Assembly: GCA_038040385.1 (NCBI GenBank)
Contig: JBBPII010000011.1
Span: 124,001 to 188,000, forward strand
Length of the DNA: 64,000 bases
Source: Gilichinskyi gelida
Lineage (GTDB): Bacteria; Acidobacteriota; Thermoanaerobaculia; Gp7-AA8
Direction of reading: 5' to 3'
A model generated the notes under the pieces. It was given only the letters and a program-made list of their open reading frames with translations, searched no databases and had not been told where the DNA came from. The position numbers were made by a program, and so were the translations under genes. Below, piece after piece: positions 1-7,604 of this stretch. Position 1 is the first letter of the stretch, and each line of letters begins with the position of its first letter.

Positions 1-1
1 G

Positions 2-175
2 CTGCAGCACATCGGCGAGATGGGTCCCGCGAAGCGCATCCACGACGCCATCACCAAGCTCCTGGCCTCCGGCCCCGAACACCGCACGCGCGACATCGGC
101 GGCAGCGGGACGACCGCGGACTTCACCACGGCGATGTGCGAGACGCTGCGGCGTGGAACGCAGGAGGGAGATTGA
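2..175 (+). CDS. NAD-type isocitrate / isopropylmalate dehydrogenase family, C-terminal end (partial)
   Basis: Only the last 57 codons lie in the window; the gene begins upstream. The tail reads GEMGPAKRIHDAI near its start and DIGGSGTTADFTTAM near its end. A G-G-x-x-x-T-x-x-F-T pattern followed by a short helix is typical of the C-terminus of NAD-dependent isocitrate dehydrogenases, and the closely related 3-isopropylmalate dehydrogenases end in a similar way. The reaction would be oxidative decarboxylation of isocitrate in the TCA cycle. The substrate-binding region is outside the window, so the choice between the two enzymes rests only on the tail. It is followed immediately by a hairpin repeat. 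Confidence 0.6.
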   Translation: MQHIGEMGPAKRIHDAITKLLASGPEHRTRDIGGSGTTADFTTAMCETLRRGTQEGD

Positions 176-177
176 TG

Positions 178-261
178 TTGCGGTTGCGCGGTCTCGGGGT
201 CTCGCGGTCTCGCGGCCACACCCACCCCGAGACCACGAGACCGCGAGACCGCGCAACCTCG
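178..261. repeat. GGTCTCG-type palindromic repeat, copy 1
   Basis: The left arm contains tandem GGTCTCG units after a GGTTGCGCG boundary (about 182-215). The right arm (about 227-258) is its reverse complement, ending GCGCAACC. It fills the gap between the dehydrogenase stop and the DUF309 start at 264. Related copies lie near 13150, 23664 and 47531. Confidence 0.85.
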
Positions 262-263
262 CT

Positions 264-665
264 ATGACCAAGCCCGACTACAAAACCCACTTCCTCGCCG
301 GCGTCGCCCATTTCAACGCCCACGAATTCTGGGAAGCGCACGAGGAATGGGAGGCGATCTGGCTCGTGGCGGAGTCGGACGTCGAGCAGTTCCTCCAGGG
401 ACTCATCCAGGTCGCAGCCGCGTATCACCACGTCAAGCGCGGGACGTTCCGCGGCGCGGTGCGGCTTTTCGATGCGGGGCTGCGCCGGCTCTCCGCGTTT
501 CCCCTCGACTGGAGCGGCATCGACCGCCGCGCGGTGGAGGAGACGGCGCGCCGGCACCGCGAACGGATCGCCGTGTCAAGCGACAAAGTGCCCGAAAACG
601 AGTTTCCGGAACTCATTTTGCTTACTTCCGGCGAGTCGCGGATGCCGCCGCGCGAAGAGTGGTGA
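264..665 (+). CDS. DUF309 family protein
   Basis: This is a small, helix-rich 133-residue protein. Residues 16-31 carry the family signature, an F-x-x-H-E-F-W-E-A-H-E-x-W-E pattern with His20, Glu24, His26 and Glu27, which looks like a metal- or ligand-binding pair of helices. A second helix has QGLIQVAAAYHH. DUF309 proteins are about this size and have no firmly established role. An in-frame reading can be extended upstream to 153, but that part is translated hairpin repeat (residues like ARSRGLAVSRP), so I take the ATG at 264, just after the repeat. The next gene begins 80 bases downstream. Confidence 0.8.
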   Translation: MTKPDYKTHFLAGVAHFNAHEFWEAHEEWEAIWLVAESDVEQFLQGLIQVAAAYHHVKRGTFRGAVRLFDAGLRRLSAFPLDWSGIDRRAVEETARRHRERIAVSSDKVPENEFPELILLTSGESRMPPREEW

Positions 666-745
666 TTGCGGTAGAGAATCACGCTACAATTCGGCGCGAC
701 CCCATCCCCAGCGCAAACACAAAAAAAATTCTGCCGAGGATCCGA

Positions 746-1756
746 ATGCAGGCAATCGATCAACGGGACCGGGAGCTGATGGGCGCTCTGCAGAATGAGA
801 TTCCGCTGGTCTCGACGCCGTTCGCCCTGATCGGGCAGGCGATCGACATGTCCGAGAAGGAAGTGATCAAGCGAACGGAGCGCCTCAAGCGCGACGGCCT
901 GATCAGCCATCTCGCTCCCCACTTCGATCCGCGCGCGCTCGGCTACCGCTCCTGCCTGGTGGCGGCGAAAGTCGATGACGACCGCATCGACGACGCGGCC
1001 GCGGTCATCAACGCCCATCCTGGCGTCACGCAGAATTACCGCCGCAACAACGACTTCAATCTCTGGTTCACCATCGCCGTCGCGCCGACCTCGCAGCTCG
1101 GGCTCGACCGCACCATCGAGGTCCTCGGCGAAGAGGCCGGCTGCGAGACCGTCCGCCCGCTGCCGACGCTCAAGCAGTTCAAGAGCAGCGACGGCGCCGA
1201 CGACGCGCATGCCGAAGACGCGAAGTACGAGCCGCTCACGCCGCGCGAGATCGAGTGCGTCCGTCTGCTGCAGCGGGAGCTGCCGTTGCAGCCGCGCCCC
1301 TTCGAGGCCATGTCCAAGAACGCCGGCGTGGCCGCCGACGAGCTCCTCGCCGCAGCGAAGTCGTTCGTCAAGCGCGGCACTCTGCGCCGCTTCTGCGCCG
1401 CACCGGCGCGCAAGCCGGGCTTCTCCGCCAGCGCCATGGGCGTGTGGATCGTCCCGGCGGAGCGCGTCGACGAGATGGCGGCGAAGATGTCGGAGCATCG
1501 CGGCGTATCGCAGTGCTACCTGCGGCCGGTGTACGCCGACTGGCCGTACAACCTCTACACCATCGTCCACGGACGCTCGGTCGACGAGTGCGAGTCGATC
1601 ATCAACGATCTCGCCATCGACACCGGCCTCTCGCAGAAGCAGGCCCTCTACCCCACCCACGAGTACAAGAAGGCCCGCATCAACCTCTTCTCCAGCGAGG
1701 CCGATGAGTGGGACGCCGCGCACGGCGCGACGAGCGCCGCGAGCGCGTCGGCCTGA
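746..1756 (+). CDS. Fused AhbA-AhbB type siroheme decarboxylase (Lrp/AsnC-like)
   Basis: The 336-residue protein is two Lrp/AsnC-like modules in tandem. Each has a helix-turn-helix followed by an AsnC-type ferredoxin-like fold. Module 1 (1-145) contains YRRNNDFNLWFT at 98-109; module 2 (163-320) contains WPYNLYTIVHG at 266-276. These N/D-x-(F/Y)-N-L-(W/Y) strands are the hallmark of AhbA/AhbB and NirDL proteins, which decarboxylate siroheme to didecarboxysiroheme for heme b or heme d1 synthesis. AhbA and AhbB are normally separate subunits; here they are one chain. No other heme genes are nearby, so a choice between the alternative heme pathway and d1 synthesis cannot be made. The ATG at 746 is preceded by an A-rich leader. 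The stop overlaps a REP-like element. Confidence 0.8.
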   Translation: MQAIDQRDRELMGALQNEIPLVSTPFALIGQAIDMSEKEVIKRTERLKRDGLISHLAPHFDPRALGYRSCLVAAKVDDDRIDDAAAVINAHPGVTQNYRRNNDFNLWFTIAVAPTSQLGLDRTIEVLGEEAGCETVRPLPTLKQFKSSDGADDAHAEDAKYEPLTPREIECVRLLQRELPLQPRPFEAMSKNAGVAADELLAAAKSFVKRGTLRRFCAAPARKPGFSASAMGVWIVPAERVDEMAAKMSEHRGVSQCYLRPVYADWPYNLYTIVHGRSVDECESIINDLAIDTGLSQKQALYPTHEYKKARINLFSSEADEWDAAHGATSAASASA

Positions 1757-1788
1757 GATCCTTCGCCGTCTGCGCGGCTCAGGATGAC
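1755..1788. repeat. REP-like half element (GATCCTTCGCC...GGCTCAGGATGAC)
   Basis: One arm of the abundant ATCCTTCGCCGTCT / GGCTCAGGATGAC element. It begins inside the stop codon of the siroheme decarboxylase and ends 14 bases before the stop of the convergent isomerase gene. Full palindromic copies occur at 15285, 18419, 19782 and 42821. Confidence 0.8.
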
Positions 1789-1801
1789 GCGTCTGCGCGC
1801 G

Positions 1802-2749
1802 TCACTTGACGTTCTCGGGGAACAGCGTGACCTTGCTGGTCATGCGCAGCTCGTTCGTCAGCTTGTTCACCGCCGTCATCACTTCCGTCGCCTTTTGCGT
1901 GAGCAGGTACTCGCGCACGCCCGGACGGACGATCTCGTAAGGCTCCGTGCCGGCGGGCTGGCGCTCCTCGACCATGATGATGTGGTAACCGTACTGCGTC
2001 TCGATGACGCCGCTCATCATTCCCGGCTGGAGATTCCACGCCGCTTCCTCGAACGCGGGATCGAGCTCGCCCTTCGCCTTCCATCCGAGGTCGCCGCCGC
2101 TCGACGCCGAGCCATCCTCGGAGTACTTGCGCGCGGCTTCGGCGAAGTAGGTGAGGCGCAGACGCGCCGCCGAGCCGGACTCCGCTCTGCGGACGTCCAG
2201 GTTGTGCGCCACCAGGTCCGCGGCGATCAGCTTGATGCGCTCCAGCGCCTGTTCCTTCGTCTTCGTCGCCGGGCCGGCTTCCTGCGGCGTGACGACGATG
2301 TGGCGCGCGTGGACGCGCTCCGGCATGGCGAACTCCTCCGCGTGTTCCTGGTAGTACGTCTTGATGTCGGCCTCGGAGACGAACGGCGCGGCGACGACGT
2401 CGCGCACGTACCGGTCGAAGAGGGCGGACTCGCGCGCCGCTTCCATGTCGGTGATGACGTCCGGACGCTTGTCGAAGCCGCTCTTGATGGCCTCCTGGAG
2501 CACCAGGCGCTTGCGGAGGTAGTTCTCGAGGAAGGCCTGCTTCCCGCCCGACTTTTCGTACTGATCGCGGATCCCGACGCTCATGTTGTTCCACAGGTGG
2601 TCGAGCTTCTCGGCGGTGATCACCTCGCCGTTGACGATCGCCGCCTGCTTCGGCGCGGGCGCAGGCGTCGCGGCGGCAGGCGCCGGGGTCTGCTGCGCGG
2701 CGAGCGGCAGCGCCAGCGCGACAATCGACAGTAAGAGCGTTCGTTTCAT
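1802..2749 (-). CDS. Exported parvulin-type peptidyl-prolyl isomerase (SurA/PrsA-like)
   Basis: The protein has 315 residues. Residues 1-19 form a signal peptide (KR, then a leucine/alanine stretch, then AAQ), followed by an Ala/Pro linker to about 35. A SurA-N-like chaperone part spans 36-140, and a parvulin domain spans about 146-262. The domain carries VHARHIVV at its start and the GGDLGWKAKGELDPAFEEAA and YGYHIIMVEER stretches typical of rotamases. It should act in the periplasm on outer-membrane protein folding. The ATG at 2749 has a clear GGAGG 7 bases upstream; a TTG one codon earlier is less likely. It is convergent with the preceding gene. Confidence 0.85.
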   Translation of the reverse strand: MKRTLLLSIVALALPLAAQQTPAPAAATPAPAPKQAAIVNGEVITAEKLDHLWNNMSVGIRDQYEKSGGKQAFLENYLRKRLVLQEAIKSGFDKRPDVITDMEAARESALFDRYVRDVVAAPFVSEADIKTYYQEHAEEFAMPERVHARHIVVTPQEAGPATKTKEQALERIKLIAADLVAHNLDVRRAESGSAARLRLTYFAEAARKYSEDGSASSGGDLGWKAKGELDPAFEEAAWNLQPGMMSGVIETQYGYHIIMVEERQPAGTEPYEIVRPGVREYLLTQKATEVMTAVNKLTNELRMTSKVTLFPENVK

Positions 2750-2881
2750 CAAGTTTCCTCCAGACGGGGTTCAGACGGCTCGGTGGGCAACAGGGTTACG
2801 TCGGGGGCGCATTCCGGGCTCGGAAGGCTCACGTCTCCACGGCGTGTGGACCTCGTTCCACGAGTCGTAGAAAAGTGCGAC

Positions 2882-3160
2882 GACGTGTCAAGGAAAATCT
2901 TCGATTTCCACAGCGCCGGCCGCCGCTCGAAAGCGTTCTGCTAACCTGAGCCCACTCCCCAAAGCGATACGCTCGTCGCCGCAGGTGCAACGAAATCAGG
3001 GCAATACGCTTGCGCTCCAGTTCGAGGAGCGAACATCACCACACCGCGATGCGGGCATACGAATACCATCCGGTTAATCGATTTGCACAAGAACGTGTGC
3101 GGATATCTTGTGGGCCGATTGTGGGTAACGCGAGGCAGAAAAAAGCGGTGTTACCTTCGC
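2882..3160. repeat. Duplicated non-coding block, copy A (upstream of the 88-residue gene)
   Basis: This stretch has no convincing coding frame. Parts of it recur at 3453-3640, in front of dnaB. Matching parts include TGTCAAG, GATTTCCACA, the segment CTGAGC-CACTCCCC-AA-GCGA, CTCGTCGCCGC, and then TGTGGGC...GGGTAACGC. Each copy precedes a plus-strand gene at a similar distance, so this looks like a duplicated regulatory region. It includes 9-mers near the DnaA-box consensus at 2904, 3081 and 3120 (the last on the minus strand). Confidence 0.65.
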
Positions 3161-3164
3161 TGAT

Positions 3165-3431
3165 ATGAACCCGAGAACAAGAGAGGGGACGCAACGCCAG
3201 CTCTTGCGCATGCTCGGCCAAGCGATCGAGTGCGCGGAAAGGCTCCAAGATGACTACTCCGTCGACATCATGCTTCGAGTGAAGCAAGTCGTCGCTCGCC
3301 GGATCAACGATGAGCGAGAACTCGAACGAATGATTCAGCGGAGCATTCGAGCACAACGGATCGTGACCGGAAGGAAACGCCGGCGAGCGACTGGCCAAGC
3401 CGTAGAACCACAACGCCTACACATCGTGTAG
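3165..3431 (+). CDS. Small hypothetical protein
   Basis: This 88-residue, strongly basic, helix-rich protein has many Arg residues and no Cys or Trp. I do not recognise the family. Its middle (RMLGQAIECAERL, VKQVVARRINDERELERMI) looks like two amphipathic helices, and the tail is a run of Arg/Lys suggesting nucleic-acid contact or mere noise. The ATG at 3165 lies just after a block duplicated from (or into) the dnaB upstream region. Third-position GC is lower than in neighbouring genes. It could be a recently acquired or non-functional open frame; the paired upstream repeats are the main reason to take it seriously. Confidence 0.4.
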   Translation: MNPRTREGTQRQLLRMLGQAIECAERLQDDYSVDIMLRVKQVVARRINDERELERMIQRSIRAQRIVTGRKRRRATGQAVEPQRLHIV

Positions 3432-3452
3432 GTCTACCGGGTGTGGAGGCGG

Positions 3453-3640
3453 CGAAGTGGTGTCAAGAAGAATCTTTGATTTCCACAACGTCAAGCGGTC
3501 GTTGAACGACCGTCTGCTACCCTGAGCGCACTCCCCGAACGCGACGCATCTCGTCGCCGCTGCTGAAAAACTGTGGAGGGGCTGTGGGCAAGTTGCGGGT
3601 AACGCAGCGCGAACGGAAACCGACGCTAAACTCCGCGCTC
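3453..3640. repeat. Duplicated non-coding block, copy B (upstream of dnaB)
   Basis: Second copy of the block at 2882-3160, ending just before the dnaB start. Shared parts are TGTCAAG-A-AATCTT-GATTTCCACA, CTGCTA-CCTGAGC, CACTCCCC-AA-GCGA, CTCGTCGCCGC and TGTGGGC...GGGTAACGC. Together with copy A it flanks the small gene at 3165-3431. Confidence 0.65.
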
Positions 3641-3651
3641 CTTCGTCCAAA

Positions 3652-5058
3652 ATGACCGTTGCCCACCTCGACGTCGCCCTCGACCGGCCGATGCCGCAGT
3701 CGCCCGATGCGGAGCGCGCCGTACTCGGCTCGATCCTCATCAACAACAACGCGTTCTACAGGGTGATCGGAACGATCGAGACCGAGGACTTCTTCAAAGA
3801 TGCTCATCGGGCGATCTTCTCCAGCATGCGACGCCTCGCCGAGGACAGCCGGGAGATCGACATGCTGACCCTCAAGGACGAGCTGGCGAAGCGCGCCCAG
3901 CTCGAGCAGGTCGGCGGGCCGGCCTACATCTCGTCGCTCGTCGACGGCATCCCCGACATCGCCAACGTCGAGCGCTACGCGCGCATCGTCAAAGAAAAGT
4001 CCACCCTGCGCCGGCTGATCGTGATGGGCAACAGCGTCATGCGCGCGGCGCTCGATGCGCCGGGCGAGCCGACCGACGTCCTCTCCATCGCCGAGAAATC
4101 CATCTACGAGATCGCTGAGGGCTCGGTCGAGAAGGGGTTCGTGGCGCTGGACCGGATTACGCGCGCGAACATGTCGGCGATCGAACAGCTCCAGCACGCC
4201 GGCAAGCTCATCACCGGCATCCCCACCGGCTACGACCGCTTCAACGAGTTCACGTCGGGGTTCCAGCCGCAGGACCTGATCATCATTGCCGCCCGCCCGT
4301 CGATGGGAAAAACGTCGTTCATGATGAACATCGCCGAAGCCATCGCCATCCCCGACCGCTCGGGCGGACCGCGCGCGCCGGCGCAGCGGCTGTACTCCGT
4401 CGGCGTCTTCTCGCTCGAAATGTCCAAGGAGCAGATCGGCCTGCGCATGCTGTCGTCGGAGTCGGGAGTGGCGAACCATCTGATCCGCGCCGGAATGCTC
4501 AGCGAGCGGAACTGGCGCGACCTCGCCGACGCCTCCGCGCGTTTGGCGAAGGCGAAGATCTACGTCGACGACACCCCGGGCATCGACGTCATGGCGATGC
4601 GGGCCAAGGCCCGGCGCCTGAAGATGGAGGCCGGCCTCGACCTGATCATGGTCGACTACCTCCAGCTCATGTCGGTCAAAGGGAAGGTCGAGTCGCGCAA
4701 CCAGGAGATCTCCCAGATCTCGCGCGGCCTCAAGACGGTGGCCAAAGAGCTCAACGTACCGCTGATCTCGCTGTCGCAGCTCTCCCGCCGTCCCGAGCAG
4801 CGTACCGGCGACCATCGTCCGCAGCTCTCCGACCTCCGTGAGTCGGGCTCCATCGAGCAGGATGCCGACCTGGTCGCATTCATCTACCGTGACGAGGTCT
4901 ACAACAAGGACACCGAAGAAAAGGGCATCGCCGAGATCATCATCGGCAAGCAGCGCAACGGCCCCATCGGCGACTTCAAGCTCGTGTTCCGCAATGACAT
5001 CACCAAGTTCTTCAATTACGAGCCGCAGCCCGATTACGGCGGTGGCGGCGACAATTAG
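3652..5058 (+). CDS. dnaB: Replicative DNA helicase DnaB
   Basis: A full-length, 468-residue RecA-fold hexameric helicase that unwinds DNA at the replication fork. The N-terminal DnaB domain spans 12-115 (SPDAERAVLGSILINN). The ATPase core follows, with Walker A ARPSMGKTS at 214-222, an FSLEMS stretch at 253-258, Walker B LDLIMVDYLQL at 329-339 and the SQLSRRPEQR / DLRESGSIEQDAD region that senses nucleotide. The C-terminus is a short Gly/Asp tail. There is no intein. The usual ribosomal-protein neighbours (rpsF, rpsR, rplI) are absent in this window. The ATG at 3652 matches the family start and follows a duplicated upstream region. Confidence 0.97.
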   Translation: MTVAHLDVALDRPMPQSPDAERAVLGSILINNNAFYRVIGTIETEDFFKDAHRAIFSSMRRLAEDSREIDMLTLKDELAKRAQLEQVGGPAYISSLVDGIPDIANVERYARIVKEKSTLRRLIVMGNSVMRAALDAPGEPTDVLSIAEKSIYEIAEGSVEKGFVALDRITRANMSAIEQLQHAGKLITGIPTGYDRFNEFTSGFQPQDLIIIAARPSMGKTSFMMNIAEAIAIPDRSGGPRAPAQRLYSVGVFSLEMSKEQIGLRMLSSESGVANHLIRAGMLSERNWRDLADASARLAKAKIYVDDTPGIDVMAMRAKARRLKMEAGLDLIMVDYLQLMSVKGKVESRNQEISQISRGLKTVAKELNVPLISLSQLSRRPEQRTGDHRPQLSDLRESGSIEQDADLVAFIYRDEVYNKDTEEKGIAEIIIGKQRNGPIGDFKLVFRNDITKFFNYEPQPDYGGGGDN

Positions 5059-5183
5059 TGCTCAACTTAGTTATTTGAAATACACTCCCGCCCGCCGGCG
5101 TTCCACATGAGCCGGCCGGGAGCAGCTCTCCCCGCCGGAGTCCCGGGAACCCCTGTCTCTGCAAGAAGTTCGGAGGCCCGGCG

Positions 5184-5510
5184 TTGTCTGAAATCCCCCG
5201 CAAGAGAGTGCTCGTCGCCGATGCTGACGAGGTCGTCGCCTTCATCGCTTCTCACATCCTCGCCCGCTACGAGTTCGACGTCGACACCGTCACCTGCGCC
5301 GGCGACCTCATCGCCCGCGGCAACAGCTACGACGCGGTCGTCGTGTCCGACGCCATCGCCGCCGAGGTCGCTGGGTCGCTCGACCCGGCGCGCGCGGTCA
5401 TCATCGGCGACAGCGTTCCGGGATTCAAAGCGTTCGCCCGGCTGCGCAAACCGCTCGAGCTCGACCTCCTCGTCGCCACGGTCGGCGCCTGCGCGCACCG
5501 CCGCATTTGA
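5184..5510 (+). CDS. Receiver-like small protein (degenerate response-regulator fold)
   Basis: A 108-residue single-domain protein resembling a CheY-type receiver. It has the first strand with an acidic pair (VLVADADEV, 9-17), a third strand DAVVVSDAI (50-58) where Asp56 sits near the phospho-acceptor position, and the Lys-Pro pair in LRKPLELD (87-94) that closes the active site in receivers. The central part is shorter than usual and the Thr/Ser strand is unclear, so phosphorylation is uncertain. A TTG start at 5184 is supported by GGAGG ending 7 bases upstream. It sits between dnaB and the NfeD gene, with 31 bases to the latter, and may be co-transcribed with it. Confidence 0.55.
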   Translation: MSEIPRKRVLVADADEVVAFIASHILARYEFDVDTVTCAGDLIARGNSYDAVVVSDAIAAEVAGSLDPARAVIIGDSVPGFKAFARLRKPLELDLLVATVGACAHRRI

Positions 5511-5541
5511 CCAAACGCCCCGGCGGCGTGAAGCTGTGCGG

Positions 5542-6807
5542 ATGAAACGCTCCCTCCTCACCGCGCTGATCCTCCTCGCCGCCTCCCTCGCCAACGCATC
5601 GGTCCTCCGGCTGTCGGTCAATCAGATGATTCATCCCATCAGCGACGAGTTCATCGGCCGCGGTCTGGCGGAAGCAGAGAAGCAGCACGACGACGCGGTG
5701 ATCCTCGAGCTGGCCACGCCAGGAGGGCTCCTCGTCTCCACCCGAGCCATCGTGGAGAAGATCATGACCGCGCGCGTGCCGGTGATCGTCTACGTGACGC
5801 CGACGGGCAGCCAGGCCGCGTCCGCGGGCTTCTTCATCCTCGAGGCGGCGGACATCGCCGCCATGGCGCCGGGAACGAATACCGGCGCGGCGCATCCCGT
5901 CATCCTCGGCGAGAAGATGGACGAGATCATGAAGACGAAGATGGTGAACGACGCGGCGGCGCTCATGCGCACCATCGCCGCGCGGCGGGGGCGCAACGTC
6001 GCCGTCGCCGAGAGCGCGGTGCGCGAGTCGAAGTCGTTCACCGAGCAGGAAGCGCTGACCCATAAGCTGATCGACGTCGTCGCCGCGGACCTCCCGGCGC
6101 TGCTGCGCGCCGTCGACGGGCGGACCATCCGGCGCTACAACGGCACCACGGTCACGCTCAAAACAGCCGGTGCGGCGATCCGTACCTACGAGATGACGCT
6201 GAAGGAAAAAGTGCTGGCGAAACTGATGGACCCCAACATCGCTTTCCTCCTGCTGGTCCTCGGCGGACTGGCGCTGATGGCGGAGTTCAACCATCCCGGC
6301 GCGATCGTTCCGGGCGTCACCGGCGTCATCTCCATCCTGCTGGCGCTCTTCGCCCTCAATCTCCTGCCGGTGCGCTACGCCTCGCTGGCGCTGCTGCTGG
6401 CGGCATTCGCGCTCTTCGCGCTGGAGGCGAAGTACGCCACGCACGGCATCCTCGGCATCGGAGGGATCATCTGCATGGTCTTCGGAGCGCTGTTCCTGGT
6501 CGACGGTCCCATTCCGCAGATGCGCGTGCACCTCGGCACGGCGCTGGCGGTCAGCATCCCCATCGGCATCATCGTGGTGTTCCTGACCACCATCGTGCTG
6601 CGCGCGCGTCGAGCGCAGGTGACCACCGGCAGCGAAGGGATGATCGGCGAGATCGGCGTGGCGCGGACGGCGCTCGGCCCTGAGGGGAAAGTGTTCGTGC
6701 ACGGCGAGCTGTGGAACGCCACCGCCCGGGCGGCGATCGCCGAGGGGGCGCGCGTGCGGGTGGCGGGCGTCAATGGCCTTCATCTGGTGGTCGAGCCAGC
6801 GGAGTGA
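5542..6807 (+). CDS. NfeD-type membrane serine protease (NfeD1b / 1510-N class)
   Basis: A 421-residue protein. Residues 1-19 are a signal peptide. A ClpP/SppA-like protease domain spans about 20-200, with the nucleophile Ser94 in GSQAASAGFF and a likely general-base Lys near 131-133 (KTKMVNDAA). Four membrane segments cover about 230-345. A C-terminal OB-fold NfeD domain follows (GMIGEIGVARTALGPEGKVFVHGELW). The family cleaves the hydrophobic C-terminus of its stomatin-like partner, and the next gene encodes that partner. The same frame is open upstream to 5107, but the ATG at 5542 begins the signal peptide and is preferred. Positions 3 residues apart leave the exact Lys uncertain. Confidence 0.9.
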   Translation: MKRSLLTALILLAASLANASVLRLSVNQMIHPISDEFIGRGLAEAEKQHDDAVILELATPGGLLVSTRAIVEKIMTARVPVIVYVTPTGSQAASAGFFILEAADIAAMAPGTNTGAAHPVILGEKMDEIMKTKMVNDAAALMRTIAARRGRNVAVAESAVRESKSFTEQEALTHKLIDVVAADLPALLRAVDGRTIRRYNGTTVTLKTAGAAIRTYEMTLKEKVLAKLMDPNIAFLLLVLGGLALMAEFNHPGAIVPGVTGVISILLALFALNLLPVRYASLALLLAAFALFALEAKYATHGILGIGGIICMVFGALFLVDGPIPQMRVHLGTALAVSIPIGIIVVFLTTIVLRARRAQVTTGSEGMIGEIGVARTALGPEGKVFVHGELWNATARAAIAEGARVRVAGVNGLHLVVEPAE

Positions 6808-6845
6808 CGTAGAATCGCGCCGTCCACGGTTCGGGAGGCCATTGC

Positions 6846-7604
6846 ATGCCGAGCGCATTCGTTCTCATCGTCGGATTCATCTTCATCATCTACCTCCTCA
6901 GCTCGATCAAGATCCTCCCCGAGTACGAGCGGGGCGTGATCTTCCGGCTCGGCCGGCTGCTGAACGAGGCGAAGGGGCCCGGCATCTTTCTGGTGTTCGC
7001 GCCGGTCGACAAGATCGTGCGCATCTCGCTGCGGCAGGAAGCGTTCGAAGTGCCGCCGCAGGACATCATCACCCGCGACAACGTCACGCTGAAGGTCAAC
7101 GCCGTGGTCTTCTTGCGCGTGGTCGAGCCGCGGCGCGCGGTGGTCGAGGTCTTCGACTACCGCTACCAGACCTCGCAATTCGCACAGACCACGCTCCGCT
7201 CGGTCCTCGGCGAGGTAGAGCTCGACGATCTCCTCTCCCATCGCGACCAGCTCAATGCGCGCATCCAGAGCATCCTCGACCAGCACACCGAGCCGTGGGG
7301 GGTGAAGGTGGTCAACGTCGAAGTCAAGCAGGTCGATTTGCCGGAGTCGATGCTGCGGGCCATGGCCAAACAGGCTGAGGCGGAGCGCGAGAAGCGCGCC
7401 AAGCTGATTCACGCCGAGGGCGAGTTCGCCGCGTCGCAGCGCCTGGCGGACGCCGCCAAGGTGCTCTCCACCGAGTCGGCCGCTCTGCAGCTCCGCTACC
7501 TGCAGACGCTCACCGAGATCGGCGTGGAGAAGAACACCACCATCGTCTTCCCGCTACCGATCGACATCATCTCGGGGTTGGCCAAGTCGCTGAACAAGGG
7601 ATGA
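6846..7604 (+). CDS. Slipin (stomatin/prohibitin, SPFH family)
   Basis: The 252-residue protein has one N-terminal membrane segment (about 4-20) and then an SPFH domain starting ILPEYERGVIFRLGRLL. It also has the conserved QDIITRDNVTLKVNAVVFLRV strand and a helical C-terminal part rich in Ala, Glu and Lys (MAKQAEAEREKRAKLIHAEGE) that oligomerises. Slipins form membrane microdomain scaffolds. NfeD-slipin pairs are a classic two-gene operon, and here the pair is 38 bases apart. The start ATG has GGGAGG 8 bases upstream. The stop overlaps the next gene by four bases (ATGA). Confidence 0.93.
   Translation: MPSAFVLIVGFIFIIYLLSSIKILPEYERGVIFRLGRLLNEAKGPGIFLVFAPVDKIVRISLRQEAFEVPPQDIITRDNVTLKVNAVVFLRVVEPRRAVVEVFDYRYQTSQFAQTTLRSVLGEVELDDLLSHRDQLNARIQSILDQHTEPWGVKVVNVEVKQVDLPESMLRAMAKQAEAEREKRAKLIHAEGEFAASQRLADAAKVLSTESAALQLRYLQTLTEIGVEKNTTIVFPLPIDIISGLAKSLNKG

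Noticed and set aside
178..261. CRISPR-like array from the repeated GGTCTCG units
   Set aside because: Units are adjacent without spacers and form inverted arms; no cas gene is present.
5107..5541. Upstream extension of the NfeD frame
   Set aside because: The receiver-like gene occupies this region in another frame with a good ribosome-binding site, and NfeD has its own signal peptide at 5542.
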